A DNA stretch of 64,000 bases, from positions 97,206 through 161,205 of the forward strand of contig CAJTSE010000004.1 in the NCBI GenBank assembly GCA_910578815.1, written 5' to 3'. This document shows, piece after piece, positions 33,457 to 41,862 of this stretch (positions are counted from its first letter, which is position 1; each line of letters starts with the position of its first letter). Position numbers and translations under genes: made by a program. Origin of the DNA: an uncultured Acetatifactor sp. (GTDB lineage Bacteria; Bacillota; Clostridia; Lachnospirales; Lachnospiraceae). Below the pieces are notes generated by a model. It was not told where the DNA came from. It made no database searches and worked only from the letters and a program-made list of their open reading frames with translations.

Positions 33457-34899
33457 TTATCCCGGCTCCGCGATCCTGGAGACGCCTACGTAAATTTCCG
33501 AGATTTCGTACCAGGTGGGATAATCCGTTACGCCGGTTTGGGGCAGGTTAAAAATACCTTGGAAGACGCGGACTGCATCGGCGGTCCGGGGGCCATAGAT
33601 GCCGTCTGCGGTTACGGTGGGAATGGCGGGGTAGTTCCGGGCGATGCGGTTCAGCTGGGTCTGGAGCTGACGCACCTTGTCGCCGGAGGCGCCTACACTT
33701 AAGTCGTAACCGGGCCAAGAGGAAGGCACGCCGGAGATGATTTCCGCAGTATTGATATACATATCATTTCCGTAGTAATAGCGGATAATCTCGATAGCGG
33801 AATAACCCTGATCTCCCAGATATTTGGAGCCCCACTGGCTTAAGCCGTTGCAGGTTACCCTGTTGCCGTCGCAGTAGGAGGTAAAAATGGGCTGCCGTAC
33901 GCCTGGCCGGGACAGGTAATTAGCAAAAATGGTATCCACCAAATAGTCAATATTTTTATAAATATTTCTACCGTAGATCCATTTCTGGTCGTAGGCAGTG
34001 GATGAAGTAATGGTAAAGTTGTAGCCCTGGTTCCGATACCATTCCGTATACACCCGATTTAGGGTAAAGGACTGAATGGCCAGAACATTGGCATAAATGG
34101 CGCTTTCCGGCCAAGTGGAGTAGATTTCGCAGGAGGCCACATTCTTGATATAGTCACGGTAACGGACCCAGTAGTTCGGTGCGGAAAAATCTCCGGGAGC
34201 TCCGTCATGGACGATGACGTATTCTGGTATGACAACGCGGCTTAGGACAATTTCACCTGTCTCTGCCATGGGCTTGATTTCATCTTCCGGTATCTTGGGA
34301 GGATACTCCCCCCAGAGGGTGTGAGCAGGTATAAAGACCACTTTTTCTTCTTCCTCTGTGGAAGCCAGCGGATTCATGCGGATAATCTGCAGGGACAGCT
34401 CATTGGCCAAAATTTCGGAGCCGGATACATAAACCGGCTCATACCCGTCGGCAGTGACGGATATATTATATTCGGAATAAGGCTGTCGGTCAGCATCGGG
34501 ATTCAGGGACAGCTCCAAAGGAGGGGCGGCCAGTTCTATAACGGGGGTCTGTCCCGAACTGTCGGTGGTAAGTACGTTCAGAGCATTTTCCGGATCTCCG
34601 GTGTAAGAGACGGTGACGGCAGCATTTTCCACGGGGATTAGGCCGATGCTGGAAACAACGCCGATTTTCAGAGTCCCAACGTATTGATTATTGACGGAAG
34701 CGGTGGGACTGCCGAGTTCGGGAGAGGCGGCAAATTCTTCGCGTCCGGCAGGCGCGGTGGGAGAAAAGAATTCCGGGGAAGCATCTTCCCGCTCAGGAGA
34801 AGCAGGTGCATCCGGCGGTGGCGTATTGGGGGCCGTCTCTTGAGACGCAGTCAGTTCGGAGGCGGAAAAGGTTTTTGTTAGCATGTTTTCTGCGGACAT
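33457..34899 (-). CDS. SpoIID/LytB-like and peptidoglycan-binding domain protein
   Basis: The 480-residue protein starts with a Pro/Ser/Glu-rich region (about 10-75) and a carboxypeptidase-regulatory-like beta domain (about 78-180). A SpoIID/LytB-like region (about 240-390: VLAIQSFTLNRVYTEW, YGRNIYKNIDYLVDT, GLSQWGSKYLGDQGYS) follows. The end is a PG_binding_1 domain (LSVGASGDKVRQLQTQLN, TADGIYGPRTADAVRVFQ). SpoIID is a peptidoglycan lytic transglycosylase of spore formation, so a cell-wall or sporulation role is likely. No signal peptide is visible from this start (ATG with GAGG upstream), nor from the TTG four codons earlier, which is odd for a wall protein. Confidence 0.82.
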   Translation of the reverse strand: MSAENMLTKTFSASELTASQETAPNTPPPDAPASPEREDASPEFFSPTAPAGREEFAASPELGSPTASVNNQYVGTLKIGVVSSIGLIPVENAAVTVSYTGDPENALNVLTTDSSGQTPVIELAAPPLELSLNPDADRQPYSEYNISVTADGYEPVYVSGSEILANELSLQIIRMNPLASTEEEEKVVFIPAHTLWGEYPPKIPEDEIKPMAETGEIVLSRVVIPEYVIVHDGAPGDFSAPNYWVRYRDYIKNVASCEIYSTWPESAIYANVLAIQSFTLNRVYTEWYRNQGYNFTITSSTAYDQKWIYGRNIYKNIDYLVDTIFANYLSRPGVRQPIFTSYCDGNRVTCNGLSQWGSKYLGDQGYSAIEIIRYYYGNDMYINTAEIISGVPSSWPGYDLSVGASGDKVRQLQTQLNRIARNYPAIPTVTADGIYGPRTADAVRVFQGIFNLPQTGVTDYPTWYEISEIYVGVSRIAEPG

Positions 34900-34963
34900 A
34901 ATGAACCTCAAAAGGTTTGTTATGGTATATATATGCTTTTTTGGAAATTATGTGAAAAAGTGC

Positions 34964-34992
34964 TTGACGGATTGCCGTATTGTGTGTATTAT
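34964..34992 (+). promoter_or_regulatory. Promoter of the GntR-ABC operon
   Basis: TTGACG and TATTAT with a 17-base spacer. The -10 element lies inside the palindromic operator. Confidence 0.75.
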
Positions 34993-35019
34993 TGTATTAT
35001 AAAGATGATACAATAATAC
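34986..35019. promoter_or_regulatory. 12-bp perfect inverted repeat, likely GntR (YtrA-type) operator
   Basis: GTATTATTGTAT and ATACAATAATAC flank a ten-base spacer and cover the -10 element and start point. The first gene of the operon encodes a YtrA-type repressor, so autoregulation is the natural reading. Confidence 0.8.
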
Positions 35020-35035
35020 AGAAAGGAAGATCGTG

Positions 35036-35425
35036 ATGGCATGGGAATTGGATACTGACAGACCTATCTACGCGCAGCTTGTGGAGCGGATTCAGATGCA
35101 GATCGTATCAGGCCATTATCTGCCGGGCGGCAAGCTTCCCAGCGTCAGGGACTTGGCGGCGGTGGCGGCAGTGAACCCGAATACGATGCAGAAGGCGTTT
35201 GCAGAGCTAGAGAGAAGCGGCCTGATTGTAACCCAGCGGACCAACGGCAGGATTGTCACCGAGGACGAGCAAAGGATACGGGACATCCGTTCGGGGCTGG
35301 CGAGTGAACAGGTAAACAATTTTTTTACAAAGATGAAAGAACTTGGTTATGCGGAGGCAGAGACGCTGGAGCTGTTAAACACAAAACAGTTTCAAGGCAA
35401 TCATTATGAGGGAGAACAAGCATGA
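35036..35425 (+). CDS. GntR family regulator, YtrA subfamily
   Basis: A 129-residue protein with only a winged helix domain (about 8-75: PIYAQLVERIQMQIVSGHYLPG, LPSVRDLAAVAAVNPNTMQKA) and a short helical C-terminus. This is the short YtrA subfamily that controls ABC transporters rather than binding metabolites through a large domain. It overlaps the following ABC ATPase gene by four bases (ATGA). An AAGGAAG site precedes the ATG; a GTG one codon earlier is the alternative. Confidence 0.92.
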   Translation: MAWELDTDRPIYAQLVERIQMQIVSGHYLPGGKLPSVRDLAAVAAVNPNTMQKAFAELERSGLIVTQRTNGRIVTEDEQRIRDIRSGLASEQVNNFFTKMKELGYAEAETLELLNTKQFQGNHYEGEQA

Positions 35426-36123
35426 ACGAACTGGTAGAACTGGTAGGATTGACGAAATCCTATGATGCTAGGAATGTGGCAGTGAACAATATTACGCTGA
35501 CCCTTCCTAAGGGAAAGATTATCGGCCTTTTGGGACCAAACGGAAGCGGTAAGACTACACTGATCAAGATGATGAACGGACTGCTGACACCCAGTCAGGG
35601 AAGTATCAAGATTAACGGGCAGTATGTGGGAACGGAGACAAAAGCTCATGTGGCTTATCTTCCGGACCGCACTTACCTGTCCGGAGCAAAGAAGATCAGT
35701 CAGATATTGGATTTCTTCTGCGATTTTTACGGAGATTTTTCCAAGGAGCGGGCACTGGAAATGCTTCACAGCCTTAATATCGACCCCTCCGTAAAGCTGA
35801 AAACTCTCTCCAAGGGTAATAAGGAGAAGGTGCAGCTGATCCTTGTCATGAGCCGTAAAGCCGACCTGTATGTTCTGGATGAGCCTATTGCCGGCGTTGA
35901 CCCGGCAGCAAGGGATTATATTCTGCGGACGATCATTAACAACTATAACCCTGACGCAACGGTGATCATATCCACCCATTTAATCGGGGACATAGAGCAG
36001 GTGCTGGATGAGGTTATCTTTATGCGCTACGGCCATCTGGTGCTTTATACCTCTGTAGACAATATCAGGGAGCAGCATGGTAAGTCCGTGGATGCTTATT
36101 TCAGGGAGGTGTTCGCATGTTAG
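35422..36123 (+). CDS. ABC transporter ATP-binding protein
   Basis: The 233-residue ATPase has Walker A GPNGSGKTT, signature LSKGNKEKVQ, Walker B YVLDEPIAGVDP and the switch His in IISTHLIGD. It overlaps both neighbours, showing tight coupling with the GntR regulator and the permease. Such YtrA-linked transporters often respond to cell-envelope stress or antimicrobial peptides; the substrate here is unknown. Confidence 0.93.
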   Translation: MNELVELVGLTKSYDARNVAVNNITLTLPKGKIIGLLGPNGSGKTTLIKMMNGLLTPSQGSIKINGQYVGTETKAHVAYLPDRTYLSGAKKISQILDFFCDFYGDFSKERALEMLHSLNIDPSVKLKTLSKGNKEKVQLILVMSRKADLYVLDEPIAGVDPAARDYILRTIINNYNPDATVIISTHLIGDIEQVLDEVIFMRYGHLVLYTSVDNIREQHGKSVDAYFREVFAC

Positions 36124-37010
36124 GGAAATTAATTAAAAATGAGTGGAAGAACACATACAGGATCGGCTGTCTGATGCTGATCGGGCTGGTGGGTATCACC
36201 TTTTTGGGCTGGCTTGCGTTTCAGTCGCCCATGTGGCGCCAGCTGTCCGATGATAATTATTATTACCGCTCCAATTTTGGTGTAAATGTGCTGAATATTG
36301 CCAGTGTCTTTACACTGCTGCTTTATGCCATGATGCTGGTGGCCGTTTCAGTGGGTATCATTGCTTTTCTGGGCGTGCGGTTTTATAGAACCATGTATAC
36401 GGATGAGGGCTATCTGACCCATACGCTTCCGGTTACGGAGGGGCAGCTGATGTTTACCAAGACTCTGATCAGCGGTATTTGGATTCTGTTGATCAATATA
36501 GGAATTATCTTATCCGTATTTATGCTGATGTTGTTCATGATAAATGCTATACTGCCGGCAGGCTACAGTCTTTCCGATTTTTGGGAGGAATTTTGGAGAA
36601 TTTATCGGGAAGAGGGATTGGAAGAGCTTGTGCTGATTTTTGAGCGGGAGCTGGGGATAAATTTCCGGGGATATTTTGTTTATTCCTTAGTTTCCATGAT
36701 TTTCGGGGCCTTTACCAGTATCATTACGCTTTTTGGCGCGATTTCCTTAGGCCAGCTCTTTACCAAGCATAGAGTGTTGATGGCCATTGTGAGCTATATC
36801 GGCATCAGTATGGTAAAAGGGATCTGCAATTCCCTTGTGGAAGGAATTATCACAGGTGCTTATGTGGGAAGCATAAACAGGGCACCCAATGCTGTGGGCA
36901 GTTATCTCAATACAAACCTGATTGTTTCGCTGATACTCAGCATTGTCTTTGCCGCGGTGTTGTACCTGGTGAGCTGGCTGATCAACACAAAGAAATTAAA
37001 TATGGAGTAG
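36117..37010 (+). CDS. ABC transporter permease
   Basis: A 297-residue membrane protein with about six helices. It has an ABC-2-like layout: helices near 18-40, 60-85 and 110-140, a longer loop around 150-190, then further helices and a final one near 270-292. The motif YRTMYTDEGYLTHTLPVT in the first loop is common in permeases of Clostridia linked to GntR regulators. It starts seven bases before the end of the ATPase gene and should form the transport channel. Confidence 0.85.
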   Translation: MLGKLIKNEWKNTYRIGCLMLIGLVGITFLGWLAFQSPMWRQLSDDNYYYRSNFGVNVLNIASVFTLLLYAMMLVAVSVGIIAFLGVRFYRTMYTDEGYLTHTLPVTEGQLMFTKTLISGIWILLINIGIILSVFMLMLFMINAILPAGYSLSDFWEEFWRIYREEGLEELVLIFERELGINFRGYFVYSLVSMIFGAFTSIITLFGAISLGQLFTKHRVLMAIVSYIGISMVKGICNSLVEGIITGAYVGSINRAPNAVGSYLNTNLIVSLILSIVFAAVLYLVSWLINTKKLNME

Positions 37011-37024
37011 CATTAAGCCATGCA

Positions 37025-37087
37025 GACAGGAAGATACAGAGTGCCCGCATGAGCTTGCTCATGAAGGGCAGGAAGTATCTTCCTGTC
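37025..37087. repeat. Nested inverted repeat after the ABC operon
   Basis: GACAGGAAGATAC (37025-37037) pairs perfectly with GTATCTTCCTGTC (37075-37087). Inside, GCCC and CATGAGC pair with GCTCATG and GGGC (37043-37069). A further small hairpin GGGC-GCAA-GCCC follows at 37092-37103. No U-run is present. Confidence 0.8.
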
Positions 37088-37108
37088 TATAGGGCGCAAG
37101 CCCGGCAT

Positions 37109-37218
37109 GAAATAAGTCGCCGAAGAAATAGCGGCGACTTATGAATGGCATGGCTTAAGAAGAGAAATAAGTCGCCGAAGAAATAGCGGCGACTTATGAA
37201 TGGCATGGCTTAAGAAGA
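37109..37218. repeat. Two tandem 55-bp repeats each containing a hairpin
   Basis: Two copies of a 55-bp unit (37109-37163 and 37164-37218) are followed by a shortened copy (from 37219) missing the hairpin part. Each full unit contains ATAAGTCGCCG and CGGCGACTTAT, an 11-bp stem. The copies are identical, suggesting a recent duplication. Confidence 0.88.
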
Positions 37219-37267
37219 GAAATGGCATGGCTTAGAATGCCCGGCAAAATTTTAGAGGGGGTTATCA

Positions 37268-38125
37268 ATGCAAAACGTAATGAAAAAAATCGGATGGTTT
37301 CTGGTTTCCATGCTGCCTGTTGCCCTGTATTTCGGTATTCAACTGGGATGCTGCGCGGTGATCATGTTTGTGTTTTCGGTGGTGGAAATGCTGAATACAC
37401 CGGTGGAAATGGAGGTCGACTCGCTGATAATCGGAGTGACGGAGCAGTACATGGAAAATATCGTGCCCATACTGATCGTGTGCCAGCTGGCTTCGCTTTT
37501 GGTATTCGGCCTCTGGTATTACTTAGCCTGGGGAAAGAAGAAAAGGCCGGAGAGCGCGGAAAAACCCAAAGCAGGAAAGCTTCTGCTGGTTGTCCTTTTG
37601 GGGGTAGCTTTCCAGTTTGCCGTCAGCGCTCTGCTTTCTATGGTGGAAATCCTGATACCCAGTGCGTTGGAAGAATATAATGAATTGATGGAGATGGCAG
37701 GAATTACGGAGTTTACGATGCTTTCTCTGATTTCCACGGTGATTTTGGCTCCCTTGAGCGAGGAATTGGCCTGCCGGGGCGTAGTTTATCGTCTGGCCGG
37801 AAAGATCAGTCCCAATTTCTGGGTGGCAAATGTGGTGCAGGCGCTGGCTTTCGGAATTCTGCACGGGAATCTGGTACAGGGCGCCTATGCTTTTGTGCTT
37901 GGATTGATTTTGGGACTGGTGTACAGGCAGTTTCAGAATATCTGGATTTGTATGCTGTTCCATGCAGCCATGAACGGCTCCAGTATTTTGGTAGCGCCCT
38001 ATTATAACCTGTTCCCGGAAAACCTGGCAATTCCGGTTTTGATCGTAACCATGATTCTGGGAGGGGCCGCGGCAGCATTTTTCCTTAAGGGAATTATGAA
38101 GAAACAGCCTGCCAGGCAGCTTTAG
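37268..38125 (+). CDS. CPBP family intramembrane metalloprotease
   Basis: A 285-residue, roughly eight-helix protein with the three CPBP (Abi) motifs: SEELACRGV (EExxxR), FGILHGNL (FxxxH) and HAAMNG (HxxxN). These form the zinc site of intramembrane proteases related to Rce1. Members serve in membrane protein processing or bacteriocin self-immunity; no bacteriocin gene is seen here. The start follows GAGGGGG at 37255-37261. Confidence 0.9.
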   Translation: MQNVMKKIGWFLVSMLPVALYFGIQLGCCAVIMFVFSVVEMLNTPVEMEVDSLIIGVTEQYMENIVPILIVCQLASLLVFGLWYYLAWGKKKRPESAEKPKAGKLLLVVLLGVAFQFAVSALLSMVEILIPSALEEYNELMEMAGITEFTMLSLISTVILAPLSEELACRGVVYRLAGKISPNFWVANVVQALAFGILHGNLVQGAYAFVLGLILGLVYRQFQNIWICMLFHAAMNGSSILVAPYYNLFPENLAIPVLIVTMILGGAAAAFFLKGIMKKQPARQL

Positions 38126-38187
38126 CTTTTGTGGGAGTTACTTCCGTGAGCATCCGTGGGAATGAAGATTCGTCGAATGAAAAAAAA

Positions 38188-38216
38188 TTGCCCTGCGTTT
38201 GATTATTTGATATAAT
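38188..38216 (+). promoter_or_regulatory. Promoter of the 38-45 kb operon
   Basis: TTGCCC and TATAAT with a 17-base spacer, 50 bases before the first start codon. It overlaps the terminator hairpin of the preceding gene. Confidence 0.65.
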
Positions 38217-38234
38217 GAAATGCAGGGTCTTTTT
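38191..38234 (+). terminator. Terminator after the CPBP gene
   Basis: CCCTGC and GCAGGG close a loop of 25 bases (with TTT/AAA extension), followed by TCTTTTT. The -10 element of the next promoter lies in the loop. Confidence 0.6.
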
Positions 38235-38266
38235 ATGCAGAAACGAGAAGAAGCAGGTGGCTACAA

Positions 38267-41200
38267 ATGCAGGAAATAATCAATCAGATCGCAGAAGAAA
38301 ATTTTGACTATGAGAACGGTTCTCTTGATTTTTCCTGCACAAAAATAGAGATCTCCCTGCATGAAGGAGAGATATTTGAAGGTTCTTTTCGCATTTATGG
38401 GGATCAGGGGCAGTTTACCAACGGAAGAGTACTGTCCTCTGATCTGAGGATGGAATGCCTCACAAGGGAATTTGTGGGCTGTGATGAAGAGATAATGTTC
38501 TGCTTTCATGGGGAAAAACTGGAAACGGGAGATGTGGTAAAAGGTAATTTTTATGTTATCAGCAATCGGGGAGAGTATTATCTTCCCTTTGTGGTGTCGG
38601 TGGAGCATGTGCTGCTGGAATCCTCCGTGGGGACGGTAAGAAATTTGTTTCATTTTGCAAATCTTGCAAAGAGTAACTGGCAGGAAGCCGTGAAGCTCTT
38701 TTATTCTCCCGGCTTTTGCCATGTTTTTTCAGGCGGGGACGCACAGTTTTCAGAAGATTACCGCGCCCTGTCCGCTTATGAGGGCTCGGAACAGAATATG
38801 GAGGAATTTTTGATCCGGGTAAACAAAAAGCAAAAGGTGGAATTTCTAGTTCAGGAGGCTGAGCTGACGCTGGATACGGTCAGGAACTCCGGTGTCTATT
38901 CCGTGTCTGAGCGGGAGCTCACCATCGTTCGTAACGGTTGGGGATATACCCGGCTTTTTGTGGAATGCAGCGGTGATTTTTTGTTTACGGAAAAGGAAGT
39001 GCTCACTGATGATGATTTTCTTGGAAATCATTGTGTGCTCCCCGTATTCATAGACGGAAGCCTATGCAGGGAGGGAAAAAATTATGGGCAGGTGTTTCTT
39101 TATAATTCCTTTGTTACACTGGCGATCCCGGTGACAGTCAGGATAGGAGACGGCTCTCCCCGCAATCCTATGGAGGTGAACAGAAAGCGCTGTACCGTAC
39201 AGCTGATGGAATTTTATCAGGCATTCCGGGTAAAAAAGATCAGTACCAATACTTGGCTGAAAGAGACGGATAAGCTGGTGGAAAAGCTGGCAGCCATCAA
39301 TGAGAATGATGTATCTGCAAGGCTGTTTCAGGCTCAAACCCTGATTACGGAAGAGCGATTCAATGAGGCGGGATGGATTCTGGATCATGTGGCGGAGCTG
39401 TTGGAGAAGGGGGCCGGAGACGATACCCTGCGGGCTTATTATCTGTATTTGAGTACACTGATTCACAGGGATCAGAAATATGTGGATAAGGTAACCGCGG
39501 AGGTTGAGCATATTTACCGTAAGGATAATGCGAACTGGAGAGTGGCGTGGCTGCTTTTATATTTGTCAGAAGAGTATCATAAGTCGGTTACGGGAAGATG
39601 GGTTTTTCTGGAGAAGCAGTATGGGGCGGGCTGCAGCAGTCCTATTCTTTACATAGAGGCGGCGGCACTGTTAAACAGTAATCCGGCGCTGCTTCGAAGA
39701 CTGGGCTCCTTTGAGCTGCAGGTGGTCTGGTATGGCGCAAAAAAGGAACTGCTGAAGGCGGAAGTTGTGGGTCAGCTGCTTTATTTGGTGGACAAGGTCA
39801 GAGATTATTCACCGGTGCTGTATCGAACCTTACAAAAGCTGTATGAGAAGAAAAACGATGTCCGTATTCTGCAGCAGATCTGTACGCTTCTGATCAAGGG
39901 CGGGAAGGCAGAAGTAAAATATTTTGACTGGTACAGGCTGGGAGTGGAAAATAATCTGCGGATTACCAACCTGTATGAATATTATATGATGTCGCTGGAT
40001 CTGGACGTGCCCCAGGAGATTCCCAAGGTGGTACTCATGTATTTTTCCTATCAGAACAGTCTGGACTATGAGAGGGCGGCTTACCTTTATGACTTTATTT
40101 TGGAGAATGAAGACAGATTTAAGGACATCTGTGAAAGCTACGGTATGCGCATGGAGCGTTTCTGTATGGAGCAGCTTGCCAAATCTCATATCAACAGGCA
40201 TCTGGCGGGGCTGTATAACCGTCTGCTGAAGCCGGAAATGGTCACGGATCAGACCAGCGGACCGCTTTCCAGGCTGCTGTTTGCTCATCTGATCAGGGTT
40301 GGGGATGAACGTTTGCGCAAGGTGTATGTGTATCAGCCAGGGAATCTGTATCCTGTGGAATATCAGATCACCGGCGGGAAGGTTTGGGTTTCGCTGTATG
40401 GCAGTAATTATACGATTGTATTTGAGGATTCCTGGAACAACAGATTCATAAAAAACGTGGAATATACCATAGAAAAACTGATGATCCCTGGAAAATATTT
40501 GAGGCTCTTGTCCTCTTTTCAGGTCTGTAATCCGGAACTGGATCTCTATCTTTGCGGCGGTGAGCGAGAGGGGGGCATTAACTGTACGGAAAGTGCGGTC
40601 AGAGCCCGCCGCCTGGCAGGATCCGGCCGGGTGGACAGAAACGTCAGACGGGAGTTGATTTTAAAGCTTCTCCAGTTTTATTACGAGGCAGATGAGACGG
40701 AGATGCTGGATGAGTATTTGCAGCAGATAGATCCTGAGACACTTACGGCGGAGGAAAGAGGAAACGTCATCCGGTATATTGTGCTGCGGGGAGACCTGGA
40801 GCTGGCGGGAAGGTGGCTTAAGGCATACGGTCCTTACTTTATTGATGTTAAGCTGTTGGTCCGGCTGATTGGGCCGCTTATGGAAAAGAACAACATGGAA
40901 GCCGATGAGGTGCTGACGGCTTCGGCAGTATATGCTTTTAGCAGAGGAAAATATAACAGTACGGTTTTAAGCTATCTGACCATGTATTACATGGGAATGA
41001 CAAAGGGACTCAGGGATGTGTGGAAGGCGGCACAGTCCTTCGGCATGGATTGTTACAGGATTGTGGAAAGAATATTGGTGCAGATGCTTTACACCGGCTC
41101 ATTTGTTGGAGAGAAGATGGAGATATTTCGATATTATATCTCCCAGGGTGCAAGGCTTGAGGTGGAGGAAGCGTTTCTGGCCCGATGCGCCTATGAGTAC

Positions 41201-41839
41201 TTTGTGAAGGAAAGAGTGACGGAAAAGGACATTTTTGACGAGATTGAGCGTATGTATCAGCGGGGAGAGCCGGTGAGAAAGGTGTGCCGGCTTGCGTTTC
41301 TGAAATATTATGCGGAGAATCAGGCAGAACTGACGGAGAGTGCTGCCCGGATGGCGGATAAATTTCTGGATGAGTTGATGGAACAGCATATTCATTTGGA
41401 ATTTTTCAGGGAATACCGGCGTAATGCGAACGTAGCCCAGGAGATGTCCGACAAGACTATTATTGAGTATCGCACCGGCTCAAAGGTAAAGGTGTGTATC
41501 CATTATGTGCTTCTCCATGAAAACGGGGAATCGGATGAGTATAGCTCCGAGTATATGCAGGAAGTGTACGCGGGGGTCTTCTTTAAAGAGTTTATCCTGT
41601 TTTTCGGAGAAAGCCTTCAGTATTATATCACGGAAGAAAGAGGCGGCGAAGAGCAGCTGACGGAGAGCGGCACCCTGCAGAAAAGTGATATACGGGGAAG
41701 CGAGGCGGAGAGCCGCTATCATCTGGTTAATGATATTGTGATCAGCAAGGCCCTTGAGGATTTTGATACCATGGATCATCTTTTGGAAGAATACTACAGG
41801 AAAGAGTTTTTAAACGTCAGACTGTTTGAGGTGAAGTAG
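38267..41839 (+). CDS. Giant DUF5717-like protein with beta domains and helical repeats
   Basis: At 1190 residues this is the largest gene in the window. Two beta-sandwich, Ig-like segments are visible at about 15-125 and 185-295. Residues about 300-1070 are helical and repeat-like (for example WLKETDKLVEKLAAINENDV, ARLFQAQTLITEERFNEAG), suggesting a TPR-type superhelix. A final beta-rich part follows (about 1075-1190). There is no signal peptide or membrane helix, so it is likely cytoplasmic. I recognise it as resembling the DUF5717 family of Lachnospiraceae, whose function is unknown. It opens a four-gene operon with an actin/Hsp70-like protein 23 bases downstream, suggesting a scaffold in a complex. 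Confidence 0.85.
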   Translation: MQEIINQIAEENFDYENGSLDFSCTKIEISLHEGEIFEGSFRIYGDQGQFTNGRVLSSDLRMECLTREFVGCDEEIMFCFHGEKLETGDVVKGNFYVISNRGEYYLPFVVSVEHVLLESSVGTVRNLFHFANLAKSNWQEAVKLFYSPGFCHVFSGGDAQFSEDYRALSAYEGSEQNMEEFLIRVNKKQKVEFLVQEAELTLDTVRNSGVYSVSERELTIVRNGWGYTRLFVECSGDFLFTEKEVLTDDDFLGNHCVLPVFIDGSLCREGKNYGQVFLYNSFVTLAIPVTVRIGDGSPRNPMEVNRKRCTVQLMEFYQAFRVKKISTNTWLKETDKLVEKLAAINENDVSARLFQAQTLITEERFNEAGWILDHVAELLEKGAGDDTLRAYYLYLSTLIHRDQKYVDKVTAEVEHIYRKDNANWRVAWLLLYLSEEYHKSVTGRWVFLEKQYGAGCSSPILYIEAAALLNSNPALLRRLGSFELQVVWYGAKKELLKAEVVGQLLYLVDKVRDYSPVLYRTLQKLYEKKNDVRILQQICTLLIKGGKAEVKYFDWYRLGVENNLRITNLYEYYMMSLDLDVPQEIPKVVLMYFSYQNSLDYERAAYLYDFILENEDRFKDICESYGMRMERFCMEQLAKSHINRHLAGLYNRLLKPEMVTDQTSGPLSRLLFAHLIRVGDERLRKVYVYQPGNLYPVEYQITGGKVWVSLYGSNYTIVFEDSWNNRFIKNVEYTIEKLMIPGKYLRLLSSFQVCNPELDLYLCGGEREGGINCTESAVRARRLAGSGRVDRNVRRELILKLLQFYYEADETEMLDEYLQQIDPETLTAEERGNVIRYIVLRGDLELAGRWLKAYGPYFIDVKLLVRLIGPLMEKNNMEADEVLTASAVYAFSRGKYNSTVLSYLTMYYMGMTKGLRDVWKAAQSFGMDCYRIVERILVQMLYTGSFVGEKMEIFRYYISQGARLEVEEAFLARCAYEYFVKERVTEKDIFDEIERMYQRGEPVRKVCRLAFLKYYAENQAELTESAARMADKFLDELMEQHIHLEFFREYRRNANVAQEMSDKTIIEYRTGSKVKVCIHYVLLHENGESDEYSSEYMQEVYAGVFFKEFILFFGESLQYYITEERGGEEQLTESGTLQKSDIRGSEAESRYHLVNDIVISKALEDFDTMDHLLEEYYRKEFLNVRLFEVK

Positions 41840-41862
41840 AGGACGGAGCAAGGAGTATCGAC

